Origin: Toxonevra muliebris
Taxonomy: Eukaryota; Arthropoda; Insecta; Diptera; Pallopteridae
Direction: 5' to 3'
Length of the DNA stretch: 64,000 nucleotides
Assembly: GCA_963691655.1 (NCBI GenBank)
Contig: OY829328.1
Coordinates: 13,408,704-13,472,703 of the forward strand
Positions within the stretch are counted from its first letter, which is position 1; every line of letters starts with the position of its first letter. Under the pieces are notes generated by a model. It was given only the letters and a program-made list of their open reading frames with translations, was not told the origin of the DNA and did no database searches. Position numbers and translations under genes: made by a program. Positions 21,716 through 34,471 of this stretch are shown here, piece by piece.

Positions 21716-24108
21716 AAATATCATATACCTAGGTAGGTATAATGAGATATTGTACCAACAGAACACTGTACACTTATATCCATCTCCCAGAAAAATTCCT
21801 ACCTACGTCACTGTAACCTGGATTAGATTGAAAATTCTTTTATATTTCAGCATTGAGTTTTTAGAAAGGAATTTTTAAAATATGTGTTTTCAGTTACGTG
21901 AAATTGAAAATTCGGAGTGACTTAGGCCAACTCCTGAACACTTCTTTTGCAATTCAAACAAAAAAAAAAGGCCAATTCGAGTTTGAACTTTGAGACGATA
22001 GACACGTAATCCACAATTATCCACTTGTGTATAGTTAAAGAAACTTATGTTCATGTCAAATCTTCCACCTTTTTCTGAACACGTTTTTGAAAGCAGGAAG
22101 CTAAGTATGTGAAAAATATTTGTGCTAAAACTGAAATATTAACCTATTCACCACAAACCTATTCATACTCAGTACGTGTACTCATCGTACACCACCGGTC
22201 TCATTTTAATCATTTTATGTCCTCAAAAAAAAAAAAAAAACAAAACATCAATCATCGAACATAAAAAAGGTCAGACAGATTCAAATTCAGCAAATTACCA
22301 CCCAACGTTTTTTTTTATTATATCTTATTTTAAATTTTAAATATGTTTTTTAGCGGAAGTATGCACTTATATGTATTTTACTTCTTTTTTTTCATTCATT
22401 TTTTTTTTTTAAATCGACACACTGCAATTCAACATAATGAAGTAAATCGCCCACTGTAATTGCCAATAATATTTTTAAGTATCAACAAAAAATAACACAA
22501 AAAACCAAATTGTTGAAGTTGATACTTTGGTGATGATGACGTTGAAGATGTTGATGATATGTTGCCGTTGGTGCTATTGTTGAAGTGGCTTTTGGCCAAT
22601 AAGTTAACGTTACTGTAAGGGTTTAAATTATTTTGTTGCAATATTGCAACTTTAACGATCGTGACAATGTAATTTAAAGTCCATAACTCTTTAACCACAA
22701 GAGTTCAATAGTTGAGAGTGGTAGCGCTGGTTAGTTGATTGGTGCTTGCTGCTTGATGGTTGGCTACACAAGTTATAAGATTGTTGTAGCTATTGATAGC
22801 TTATTGGTTATATCCAAATTGCTATAACGACGACACATCAAAAGTATCATCAATTCGATCATCGTCAATAGCATCACGACGACCATCATTATGGTAATCA
22901 CAAACAACACTTTATTAACAACTTCAGGTTATATTTTTACTTTGTTGTTTCATTTGAAAAATTATAACTAGGCGATGCTTATTTTAATTTCTAGTTAATT
23001 TACATTTACATTTATAAAAATATAACTTCTAAAATATAGTGGTAATACTAAAAATTTTGATGTACCCTGTATATGATGGCATATCGTCAAATATGATGCG
23101 ACTACTAGACTAACTCTACGATTTGTTAGTGTGTTGTTAGGTAATATTAGGAATCGTTATGTTGTTGTTGCCACCTGTATATATATGCTAATACACATAT
23201 GTATTTACTTATAATCATCATCATTGTGAGTTTACAAGTAAAATTTTGGTATTACTTTTCGTTTAAGTTGAACGACCAGCAAACATCGGTCAAGGAAGTT
23301 ATGTACATACAGACGTATGTGGTCTCAACAAAATCTTCAATTGCATTTCATGATATTCAAGATACAGTGGTTGCGTCTTCTTCAAATATCGTTACAATAA
23401 TTACATTGCATTAATAATTATAATGAAATTTATATTTAATTAATAGCTGCAACCAATTGTCGTATTTGACGTGCCTCAGTGGTTAGTGCATTGTAATGCT
23501 TAGATATTTAGCGAATATCGGTCAAGGTAACATCAACCAGTTTTTTTTCCATGCACGCTAACATAATTGGACATGGAATTTCTTTGTTCTTCAATAATTA
23601 TTACTGCTAAATTCTAAAGTGAAAACGTCGGAAAGGAATCCCGTTTACTTTCCATACATACTAAGTTCTTTATTAAGAAAATTTTGAATCTATTTTTGAA
23701 TTAAGTTCTTAGTATATTCTGGTTTCAAGAGTACGAATGGAAAATTTATCTGAGAATTTTTCACTTAAATTCATAGAGAATTTTTTCTATCATTTTTTTA
23801 TTTCACAATCTGAGAGAGAGATAAGCTTCCAGATAACTAGCTGCAAGGTGGTACTAGTATTCAAATGCTAGGTAAAGTACAATGCAAACTTGTCGTCTAA
23901 GTTTGATTCTATATCCAGAGTTAAACAAGATTCCTGAATGGCATTCATACAAGATTTATGGACGGTTGTCGTACATGGATTCATTGGAATTTCCATGAAC
24001 ATCTAGTGCCATCAAAGAATTTGGATATGCCGAAAAAGATCAAGAACCTGATGGAAAATCCATGAAAATTCGATTAAAAAAATCAATGCAGTAAAATCCA
24101 AATCAGTT
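21716..24108. other. Non-coding stretch, probable intron
   Basis: A+T-rich. No gene supported. A tRNA-like GCCTCAGTGGTTAGTGCATT at 23473 is isolated and not convincing. Confidence 0.5.
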
Positions 24109-24320
24109 AAAGTAAATGTTGCAGACATAAACAATATATTAAGAGCAGCAAACACCAACATTGAAAACGTCAGCAATTTCACCTACCTTGGATGCATTAT
24201 CTCTATAGATGGTGGCGCTGCAGAATACTTTTAAAATAGGATCGTAAAAGCCGGCGGTCAAATAACCATTTCCATTTTTAACTCCAACATCAAATCGATC
24301 CTTGCATGCTACAGTAATGC
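24109..24320 (+). pseudogene. LINE RT C-terminal fragment
   Basis: Reads NIENVSNFTYLGCIISIDGG, then NRIVKAGGQIT and IFNSNIKSILACYS. This matches the post-RT block of LINE ORF2 proteins (VxxFxYLGxxIxxDGG, RIxKA, IFNSNVKSVLLYG) seen in RTE- and related clades. There is a stop after the GG block and nothing else of the element is recognisable. Confidence 0.65.
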
Positions 24321-27041
24321 ATAACCAAACATACGCATATTTTTTTTTATCGGCAGAAAAACGGTTTTAAGTTGAGTTCCACCTCCCAAAGTAGGAGTTA
24401 AAAAAATAGGGAATTGAGAAAAAAGACCGACACAAGAATCTTCATCCTAATATGAGAAACCTGGTGACGTTCCCTTATAAGGTATATTCTAGGTTTCCGT
24501 GGCTACAAATTTGCATAATAAACCCAAATTAGGCAAAAATTAAAGATGTCAGAAGCTGTTTGCAAACTAAAGGATTGGTTTTGTTTGGAAATTTGACGCA
24601 TTATCAAAACCTAAGGAAAATACGAACGTAATGAAAAGACCAATATTTTTTTATTATTTTGAAACACGTCTTCGTCTAAAATTTTCATACCAAAAATTAT
24701 ATGTAAGTGAGCTATTGAACTGCTATAAAGGCGGTGATAGGGAACTGGCATTTTCTACGTCCATGTCTTTGATTGAACCGGCAGATCATGTACCAGGCGC
24801 GTGCTAGTTATGCAAGTTAATGGATCAGATCGAGCAACTTTGTTTCGAGCATGCTCGTCGTTGATATCTGATCATTGGTTCCGCACCTGCTTCAAAATGG
24901 TGTTACGGTTAACTTATCGAATGCAGTTTTACTATATTGATACGGGCAAAGTACTGCATTTTACAACAACTGCAATTAGTTTTAGTTAAAACAACAATAT
25001 TTGATGCACGTTGTTCAACGCTGATTGGTCAATAATATTCACTGGTTCCAAGTACAGTCGTTTGCTAAGTTGCTTGAAAAAATTAAGTATTTTTAAGATG
25101 AAGAACATAATAAAATTGGCACTTGAATCAGCAAGTCAAATTGCTATAAACTAAGTGATTCAATAATTTACATAAATTACTAATTTGGTGCAAGTAAAAA
25201 ATGATTTCCTTTTATCAGCCGTTAACCGTTATATATATGACTTTTATGTCTTTACTGACCCCTAGTAAAATTTTCTGGCAAATATTTTTGTGAAATATTT
25301 TAATCCTTAAATGTCTCTTTTGAAAGGACTTTTCAGGGTTTCATCAAATTAGGGGTCAAATTGTCTCATAAAAACAGGAACTAAAGGGTTAAAATGTTCT
25401 ACAGATATGACCCTCGTAAAATTCTACTGTGAAACTTCACCAATAAGATTTTTCTCAGGCATCAATTTATTACACTTTTTGCACTTATTGTTAAGCTTCC
25501 TTCGACCAAAATAAGAAAACTTTGACCCACTGTAAAAAAAAACTTAGATGTGCTGGACTATAAGTTTGTTTTACAAAAATGATCTATACAACATACCCTT
25601 TCAGGATTATAGGGTAGCTATTCTGTTGCAAAAATGCTGTTGGACTGTGTTATCAGTTAAAATATAATAGCCAAAGTTTTATTTAATATTCTGAACCTCA
25701 ACTAAATAAATTTTAAATTTTTAAACATGAATCACTATCGAAACTAAATTGAAAATTAATTAATTTATTACGCCTTTTGTTCAGTGTTTTTGTAGTATTT
25801 TGTTTTGCTTTAGTATCAAATCTAAAGAAAAAAGTTTATTTCTTCATATAAATATCTATCTAAATATATTTATTCTGACTAATTCATCGAAACAATTATT
25901 CAGTCAACGCTCAGCCCAAACCGATGGATTTAGAAAGATGAAATTTGGAACTTTTTTGATGTAGGCTCCTATTAAGTAGGAAACGCAAATGAACTACAGT
26001 AACTGAATTGTAATAATAAAACAAGTAAAAAAGCATAAAGCTGTGTCTAATATGTTTGAAAATAAACTGCGTGGCTTAACACATAATTTAATAATAAAGT
26101 GGTAATGTCGGCTATTGATAGTCTCGTACTTAAGTGTGTATTTTAAATTGCTATTGTTGTTGGAATAAAAAAAAAAAATTTTAATAAATTATATGTAAAT
26201 AAAAGTTTAAATTGCACTTGACTCAGCGTTTAAAAATCATAAAGGAAACAAAATGTGAATAGTATGTTAAATAATGAATAAAATAAACCAAACGTTTAAT
26301 CATTACAACAATCAAAGCTTTATAAGTTAACAGCAGTAGCAACAATAACAGCAAACAGCCATAACATACAATGTTGAATAATAAATGCATACATATGCAC
26401 GACAATATTGAATTTGTATTTGTGTATATACCTGTATATGTGCAACTTTATATGCATATGTGAAATTTATAAAAAAAAACTCAAATGTCAAAATCACAGT
26501 CAATGTTCGTTGAATGCAAATGTAACAAATCATCAAGCAACAAAAACAACAAACAACTTGAAAAATAAATAAATAACCAAAGCACATGTTTGCAGTAGCG
26601 CATTCATAAATTATCGATAACAATAAAAATAAAAAAAATACACACGCATACACATACCAATGCAAACATAAATACTCGTATAGGTGCATATGAAAAACAT
26701 CAGTAACAATTGCAACCTCATCGAATACCGATCAATGCAATTTTGATGCACTCAACCAAAAAATAAAAAATGAAAACAAAAACAACAACAAAAATATTTT
26801 TGTATAAAAAAACCACAATTAAATCAACAACAACAAGAACAAAAAAGAACCTGCCGATGGTCGTCATCATCGATGTTGTTGCATGCGTGTTTCTATAAAT
26901 GATTAAGCAACTACCCATGTGAGCATGCATACATATATGCATATATTCAGATGTATATGAATATATACCCAACCCTTGATTTACACGTTAGCTATGTTCG
27001 ACGATAAGACGTATAAAGTCGAAACCATTTAACTATTAAAG
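24321..27041. other. Non-coding stretch, probable intron
   Basis: No supported gene. Low-complexity open frames at 26223-26972 (minus) are Cys/Leu/Tyr-rich shadows of CAA/ACA-rich DNA with many ATRCATAY strings. Confidence 0.55.
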
Positions 27042-27045
27042 TTAA

Positions 27046-27704
27046 GAGAGAAGGCCAATGTGACGGCTGGAAAAATGAGCGATTTTCGGGAATTTTTCTG
27101 ATCTGTCAAATAAAGGAATATGGGAATCGTTTTATATTAATTTTATTAAGCGCACTTCCAACAATATTTTCACAAATTTTTATTAAAAAATATTGAATAG
27201 TTTTGAAAATATGGGCATTGCCGTGGACCCCTAAAATTCCGAAATTTTCCCCTCAAGAACTTGTTTTCTGAAAAAGAAAATTTTTAGTTTTTAATAATCT
27301 ATATGAATACAATTTTTGTCGTAAATAGCGTTATTTTTTTCCACAAAATGGCGACTGATTGAAAATTTTTTCATGTTTTCGACCCTTTTTTTGTTTCAAA
27401 AGAGCTTAAAAATAGTAAGAATCAAAAATTTGAAAATCGGCTACGCTTGACGAACAAAACAAATAAAAATTGAAAATTGGTTAATATTTGATCGAGTTAT
27501 CAACGCGACCAGTTCGAAAAAAGTCGTTTCGAGAAAAACGCGTTTAAAGTTTTCAGTCCAGTAAGTTTTCAGTCTACTTACTATCACTAAAATGGCTGTA
27601 ACTCAAAAAATTTTGACTTGAAATTTTGTACACATATTTTTGAATATATAAACTTTAATTTAAGATAAAAAAAAGTTGTTCACCCGTCACAGTAACCTTC
27701 CCCC
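27046..27704. repeat. piggyBac-type MITE with TTAA target duplication
   Basis: TTAA at 27042-27045 and 27705-27708 flank inverted ends GAGAGAAGGCCAATGTGACG and, from the right, GGGGGAAGGTTACTGTGACG, continuing as GCTG/GGTG. The 659-bp inside has no open frame of note. TTAA duplication is the hallmark of piggyBac-like elements. Confidence 0.75.
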
Positions 27705-27708
27705 TTAA

Positions 27709-30700
27709 GGGAGGATATACATAAGTTCAGTAGGGCCTGTTCCACTTTAGAATAGTTTTCTCATGAAAACTGAGAAGGTTTTGTATTTGTTCGTCAGGAT
27801 GTGCACAAATACCTCGTCTTCCATATCCAATAAAATTGTCGCTATTGTTTTGCGGTTATCGTTCTTGAAGGTATCCGGCTCAGGAATTGATATTTCATTA
27901 ATCACAACATACTATATATCGGGATGAGAAGCGGCGTTTAAATTAGAAATTTTCACATATGCTAAATGATTTCGATCAGCTTATGAATTCAATGAATTTC
28001 TGAATCTTGAAATGCTGGGCTCACAACCTGTTGGGCAATTCAACTTGCGCATTAATGAAATTAATGACTTCAATTAATGACTACAATTTTCTTGCATTTT
28101 TCTCGAATTTTCATGTATACAAAATTCACAGTCAATGTGTTAATATAAAAACCAACAAAATTTTTAAACTCAAAGTAAACAAGTAAGAGTTTTTGCAAGG
28201 TTAACAGTATGACCGGTCCCCTCCAAAAACTACCATCAAAAAGCCCATCTGGTATTCAAATCGTTCCAAAACAACTGGTTCGGATATTTTCAGTGGAACG
28301 TTTTGAGCAAGTTATGCAGTGAGTCTGAGCAACCAAATGTCTATTTCAAGCAGAAATGTTTTCAATCAATCTCTGTACCAGAATTATTCTGTCGCTAGAT
28401 CTTGAGACAATAGAAATCGTACCAACACTGTCAGCTATAAATTTAATTATTCTAGTAGTCCATGAAAGGCAATTGGTGCCGGCAGAGCTCTCCTGGTATG
28501 GTGTGGTATGGTTTTGAATGTTATGCGTTTATGAAAGAGTTTTATTATTTCTAGCCAAACCGTAGCATTAACTCTGAAATACCGTGGTTTTAGCCAGCCA
28601 CTCATTTTCCCCTCCTTCTTTCGCAATTGTACTCTTGAGACCGAATGTGTTGGAAAATTTCACTTTAAAGGTCCACAAATATATAATATATATGTTATAT
28701 AGTAGGAATAATAAGGTGACAAAAATAATAAAAATATTTGTGAAAAATAAGTACCAAAAATTCCTTCAATAAAATCTAAACAAACAAAATTTGATTTAAG
28801 TTTAAAAGCGAAACCATTTTAATCAAATACCGCGTAAACCGAGTGTCATGTGTACTTGTATGTATGTGTGTATGGGTGGGTGTTAATAAAGCCATTGCTA
28901 CCAAAATCGTTCATAAATGCGGCCAAGGATAGGAACAAAACAAAAATTCAATAATAGTAATAATAATATTTTTAGCACGAACATTAACAACAAAAATATA
29001 TACACTATGTAGTATATTACTGAAAAGCAAAAAACAAAATACGAACATAAAATTCGATTCGGTACAACTTTGAATTTACAACAATAACATAATGAAGATG
29101 CGCGCATGCGCATACATATCTCTATAATTAAGTGTTTTAGTTAACACTATTAGTTAAGAAGTTGTTTCTAATTATATGTGCGGGTATGCCCGTATTAACT
29201 AAATTGAAAACTTTAAAACAACAACAAAATCAACGTTATATGGTAGCCCTATATGTTAGGAGGGCGTGCTTCATGCTAAATGAACGTTTATGTATTAATT
29301 AGCTTAAAAAGAAGACGAAAATATGAATTTATCGTAGCTTGGTTTTGGTTTCATACTTCAATTTATTCATTTTTATCTTAGGATATTAAGTTTCAAGTTC
29401 TTGAAAGATCAATAGAAATTGATCTAGAAACAGTTCACTGCAAATGTTATCAAAACCACAAGTTAATATTAAAGTTCAAATCAATTTTGTTATTAATCTA
29501 TGATAAAATCCGAATGAATATCAAATAATAGGATTTTGTCTTTAGAAACATCTTGAAATTAGTCAAAATTACACAACTTTACTTTAATTTTCCCAATTTA
29601 ACTTCACATGTAATTTTACATCTGCCACAAATGAAAGAAATTAATTTTTAATTTGTTCAGCCAATTTTCCTTTTTCACGATTTGGTATCAACAAGTTTAA
29701 TATGATCTATTGACATAAAATTTATTATCTACTATACTATAATAAACACACATAAAAAATTTATAATATTCCCACTTAAAGTTATAACTTCACAGAAATA
29801 TTATTTATTATTTAGTAATTTAAGTTTAAAGCAATTATATAAATTAAACGACAGCTAAATGTAAGTTTAACTACCAATCATTTGTCTATTCATTACCCAA
29901 AACTAAACACAATTCATTCACAATTCACAATTTACTATGCGCATAGCTCAAAAACAAAACTAACAAGCAAAAAATACATAATATACCTTAGGGAATTTTA
30001 AACATTTGAATCACAAATCATTTATATATATTGAAAAGAAAAAATGCTTTACCTCAAAAAATACAAGAACTTTTCAAGAATCTTAAATACCACAATTGAA
30101 GTCAAATAAATTTACAGTGAATTTAAAAGTTTAAAACTTTGAATGTTTGCATTCTAATACTCTGCTCACGCCCTCCCTAAAGAGCACAGACCAACCTCCC
30201 CTTTTTTCTATTTATCTATCAGCCATCAGCTATGGAGCCAGCCATTAGCTATATAGACACAAATGCTAAGCTTGCATAATTTTTCGAATTACGTTTTTTG
30301 GTTGCTGAAAATATTTTGCCAAAAATTATTGCACACCACGAGAAAAAATAAATGATAAAATCTATTTTCGGCAGCATTGCGGTTTATTAATCATAATGGC
30401 CATTGAAAATGGTAAATACGAGCAAAAGCGCACGAGGCACGAACACAAGTTGCCACAAAATTATATGCTGCTTGCCCCCTTCTCAGCACACTGCGCGTGG
30501 AGCACCATTCAGTGGCCATCTAATAAAAAATAAACTAACCATGTATAATTTGCGGTCAACATTTTCAAAATGGTAGCGTACGCGCGCTTTACAAACACAA
30601 ATATTTTAATTGTACTTAGTATAGAATAGATTTTAGGGTGCTGCAGTGCTGTTATTACTGCAGGCATTACCCGCAGGGGTGAATAGTGCTAAATGAAAAC

Positions 30701-30823
30701 ATTCCCATGTAAGAAGAACAACGAACGAAATTGTAAGAATTAATAATGTAGATTCGCAAAAAATTTAATTACCATAACCGTGATTAACACATCACTAAAA
30801 CAATTATAATCAAGCTACACATA
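27709..30823. other. Non-coding stretch, probable intron
   Basis: A+T-rich; no gene or RNA supported. A somewhat G+C-richer part at 30420-30620 shows no motif. Confidence 0.5.
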
Positions 30824-32353
30824 CAGTATCTGTCCAACGAATTACGAACGATGGAATTTTTTTATAATATGCCATTTTACAACCAGGTTTTCCATTAAAA
30901 AAAAAAAAATGCAGAAGTCTTTGCTAATACATCAGACATCTAGAAAACGATTTTAAAATTTGATTAGGCCTCCTACTTTTTGAGCGAAATTTGTTGATTT
31001 TATTCATTCGTTCTGAAAGTTTATCGCGTGTGTAGGGATTTTTCTCGACAATTTTGGAAAAAAGGGGTCAAAATTTATAATTTGCAAAAAAATTTCAATT
31101 GTGTTTAAATGTAATTTTAGCCAAAACGAGTTCGTTTTCGAATTGAAGTTTTTCTTAGAAATGGGTCGAAAAAGTGCCATAAAGATGAAGAAGAAGATGC
31201 AAGTTGCGGCTCTTCTGAAAGAGGGAAGCTCCAGCTATTCCAAAATATCCCAAATCATTCGAATTTCAAGCACATCGGTGGCTGATATCGCGAAAAATTT
31301 CAATAACGCATCCGATGAGATGATTACTTTCCACAATAATCGGCTAAATTGGAAGGACAAACGGACAACCACCGAGAGAGAAGATCGCTTAATTATGAGA
31401 AAAGCATTGGAAGTTCGTGTTGCAACATCACAGAGTATTTTAGAAGGCGTGAGAGACTCTGGTATTGGTATATCGCATCATACACTTCGTAAGCGATTTA
31501 ATGAAAATGTAAGAGGACAGCCAAAAAATCGAAATTAACGGATTTGATGCGGCGACGGCACTTTTTGTGAACGCAATTACATAGGGGATTATGATATAAA
31601 TTATTGGAACGGGGATCAGTTTTTTTTAAATGTATATTTCTTGAGTTTTGTATTTGAAAGAATGAACACTATTCAATTTCAGCTTTCTAATTCTTTCTAG
31701 CCACTATATCTTTCCCAGAATTAAACATCCACCAGCAGTAATGATTTGGTGCTGAATTTCCAGCGACTGACCTGGCCCTATACAATTCGTTGAGCGTGCT
31801 ATGCGCTCTGAACAGTACATTACTGTTCTAGAAAATGTTTTGATACCACATTTAGACCACATGAAGCTTCTGCCAAAGGAATACATCTTTATGCAAGAAG
31901 GCGCGCCTTGCAATATATCCAGGGCCAGTATGAACTGTTTAAATTCATTGAATTTAGAGGCGCTTTCGTGGTCTGGCAATTCTCCGCACTTTAACCCCAT
32001 ATAAAATTGTTGGGCTTACCTTAAACGATAGGTCTACCAACTTACAAACATTAGAGTTGCAGATCTAAAAGATAATTATTAACGACGTGTGAGAAAATGG
32101 TACGGACTTACGAGCAATGATAGAAAATTGTATTTGCAGCATGTCCATCATGCTTTGTTGTGTTGAAAAATAGGGCTGGGGTAACAAAATATTAAGCATA
32201 TGCAAAAGTTTTAGTAAAAAATATAAATTGCATGTTTTGATGAACGATTAAAGTCCAATTATCAATTTCGACACAATACTTTTGTTTTTATTGCTACTCA
32301 AAGTTAAACTAGCGCAGTTTTTTCATCGTTCATAATTCGTTGGACAGATAATG
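30824..32353 (+). mobile_element. Tc1-like transposon, ends well preserved, transposase dead
   Basis: Left end CAGTATCTGTCCAACGAATT (then ACGAACGATG) and inverted right end CATTATCTGTCCAACGAATT (then ATGAACGATG) match over about 30 bp with 2-3 differences and are flanked by TA. Length is 1530 bp, the usual size of a Tc1 element. Confidence 0.9.
31161..32100 (+). pseudogene. Tc1-like transposase pseudogene
   Basis: The ATG at 31161 opens a 126-residue frame (MGRKSAIKMKKK start) with helix-turn-helix-like parts: LLKEGSSSYSKISQIIRIS, then TTEREDRLIMRKAL and ISHHTLRKRF, i.e. the paired-like DNA-binding domain. It stops at 31538. The segment with the first catalytic Asp is not readable. From ~31720 shifted frames resume with VMIWC, ENVLIPHLDHMKLLPKEYIF, MQEGAPCN and SGNSPHFNPI, NCWAYLKR. 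Compared with the family's QDGAPCH and SPDLNPIENCW blocks, the Asp of QDG is Glu and the SPD Asp is His, so the enzyme is dead even apart from its breaks. Confidence 0.85.
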
Positions 32354-32355
32354 TA

Positions 32356-33137
32356 GACATTTGTAGATAAATGTATTTTTTGTATTAAAAATCAGTTGCA
32401 AAATTGTGGAAATATAACTTATTATTAGAGAGGATAATTTTAAGCACGAAAAATCTAATTTCAAGTTTTTAAAATTACAAAAAAAAACAAAATACTACAT
32501 CTGGAAAGCAGATACATTAGCAGTGATCGAATTGTTCGGTGAATTTTTTCGAGACATCGGTTACCTAGTCGCTTGTTTTAATGCAAAAAACTCGGTTTCT
32601 GCATTACTCTGGGAAATGTGTACCTCGTAGGTCATTTTGATGTTGTAATTTTTAACAAGAAATATTTTCTCCAAAGACTGCATAATAGTTTTCTCATTTT
32701 TTTTATCTGCCACTTATCGAAAAAGGGCGGTTTAAAACCCCATTTTCATAAGGAAAGGTAGAAGATAGAGGGAAAAGTGTAAACATAAATAATAATTGTT
32801 CTTCATGTTTTATGTATTTTGTGTTTTATTAAGTCTTATCTTTTGTCAATGCATAATATTAACTGATCCAGAGCATTTTTAAAATTAAAAAATATAAAGC
32901 TACTCCTTGGATTGTCAATATTTAAGGAAAAAAGTTTAAAAATAAAAAATAAAAAATGTTTGATAAGCACGCGCGATGGATCGTGCACGAATGGGCAAAT
33001 ATGTGAAAAAACGAGCACTAAGCAAATGCTTAGGATTTTTCTCCCAACTTTTATACACAAAATCTTGCAAATTTCGAATATCTCGAAAACTAGAGCCAAT
33101 CCGGCAAATTCAACGCCAAATTTGTGATCAGTAACAC
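32356..33137. other. Non-coding stretch
   Basis: A+T-rich. No gene supported; open frames at 32836-33127 overlap on both strands without motif. Confidence 0.55.
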
Positions 33138-33841
33138 TACACTCAAAAAAAGTGCAAAGTAAAATTGATATTTTTGTAATGTTAGTTGCAATGTAATAAA
33201 AAAAATGTTAGTTGTATGGCAAAAAATATAAGATCAATATGTTTTGTATTGAATTTACATTAAAACCATCATATTGTCTCACAATAATATTATAAATAAA
33301 AACAGGTTTCAAATAATAATAAAACTGATTAAATAATCTACAACTTGATTTAAAAATTTTAAATTTTTTTTCTTAATGGAATTATTTACGTATATATATT
33401 ATTATTAATAGTTATTATTACAGAAGTAAAATTATATAAGATACAAAAAACTTTTTTATTGCGTTTTATTTAACATTTTAAATTTTCAAATCTACTTTTA
33501 TTTATATCAAATTTACATTTTGTAATATCAGTTGTACATTGTTGCCATGTCAATTTAACATTATTGTCGTATCAATTCTACCGTAATTTTGTTTTAATGT
33601 TAAATTTTGTCATATCTTTTTGACGTTTTAAATATCAACATTACATTAAAATATATTTCTTTTAAATTTTTTTATTTTGAAATTACATCATTTATACATT
33701 TTTTCACATTCAATTCAGTAATGTTTAAATTATGTATTGTCATGTAAATTTTGATATTTTTTAATATTGGCTGAATATTCTAAGCAAAAAATGTTAATTT
33801 TACAGCTTTTTGATGTACCTACTTTTTGTTTTTGGTGTACT
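33138..33841. repeat. A+T-rich unit with weak inverted ends
   Basis: TACACTCAAAAAAAGTG plus GTAAAATTGATATTTTT at the left is imperfectly mirrored at the right (TACACCAAAAACAAAAAGT, GTAAAATTAACATTTTT). The ~700-bp inside is unusually A+T-rich with repeated ACATTA/TAATGT and ATATCAA words. Possibly an old MITE; low confidence. Confidence 0.35.
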
Positions 33842-34471
33842 ACCCTATGTTATCGATCTTTTTGAAAATGTTTCACCTCCAGCTACTGAACAGTTTCATT
33901 GTGAATGATAACACAATGCAACAAAATTTAAACTTTTGTTGTAGTCCTCAAATTTTTAAACGGTTTTGAGGGTGCTAATCACAAATCAGAAGTTAGCTCT
34001 TCTCCATTACACCTAGTTCCTATACGATCTGGACCTGAAATCGGAAAATTGGGGTCTCCAAGACTGAAGAAAAAATACTTAGGTTAATAAATACGAGTTT
34101 AAAGTATTAAGCTAAATTGTTTAGCAAAATGAGGATAATAAATTTTTGAATTGAGGCAGCAAAACACCCCTCCCTCTTGAATCTGCTAGCTATTATATTA
34201 GTTATTAGTCATATTAATTCGAATGCATGATTGACTTAGTATTCCTGCTAAAATCGTCAATATTGCCAAAGATACCACAATAACATCAAATCTAATTAAC
34301 TAATTAAGTTTACATGTTATACATACATATGTATGTATAGTGTACAAGTGAATTTGGGTTGTTTTTGTTTTGTTGTTTTGTTGTTGCTTTTGTAGTTGGT
34401 TTTGTTGTTTTACTTGAAAGGTGTTAATGAATTTAATTGCATATCACTCAAACATTCAATTCAAAAACTTA
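33842..34471. other. Non-coding stretch
   Basis: No gene. GTTTTGTTGTT microsatellite-like sequence at 34358-34410. Confidence 0.55.

Noticed and set aside
22429..22698. Minus-strand ORF of 89 codons with an STSSTSSSP stretch
   Set aside because: Looks somewhat like fly low-complexity coding sequence, but lacks splice sites, homologous motif or a convincing start; kept out of the features.
23473..23530. tRNA-like GCCTCAGTGGTTAGTGCATT
   Set aside because: An A-box-like word only; the B-box position (CGGTCAAGGT) is a poor match and no second copy was seen.
26327..26972. Minus-strand ORFs rich in Cys, Tyr and Phe
   Set aside because: Frames read from CAA/ACA/ATRCATAY repeats; no conserved motif.
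31101..31160. N-terminal extension of the Tc1 transposase starting at a GTG
   Set aside because: Not an ATG; the ATG at 31161 gives the usual N-terminus of the DNA-binding domain.
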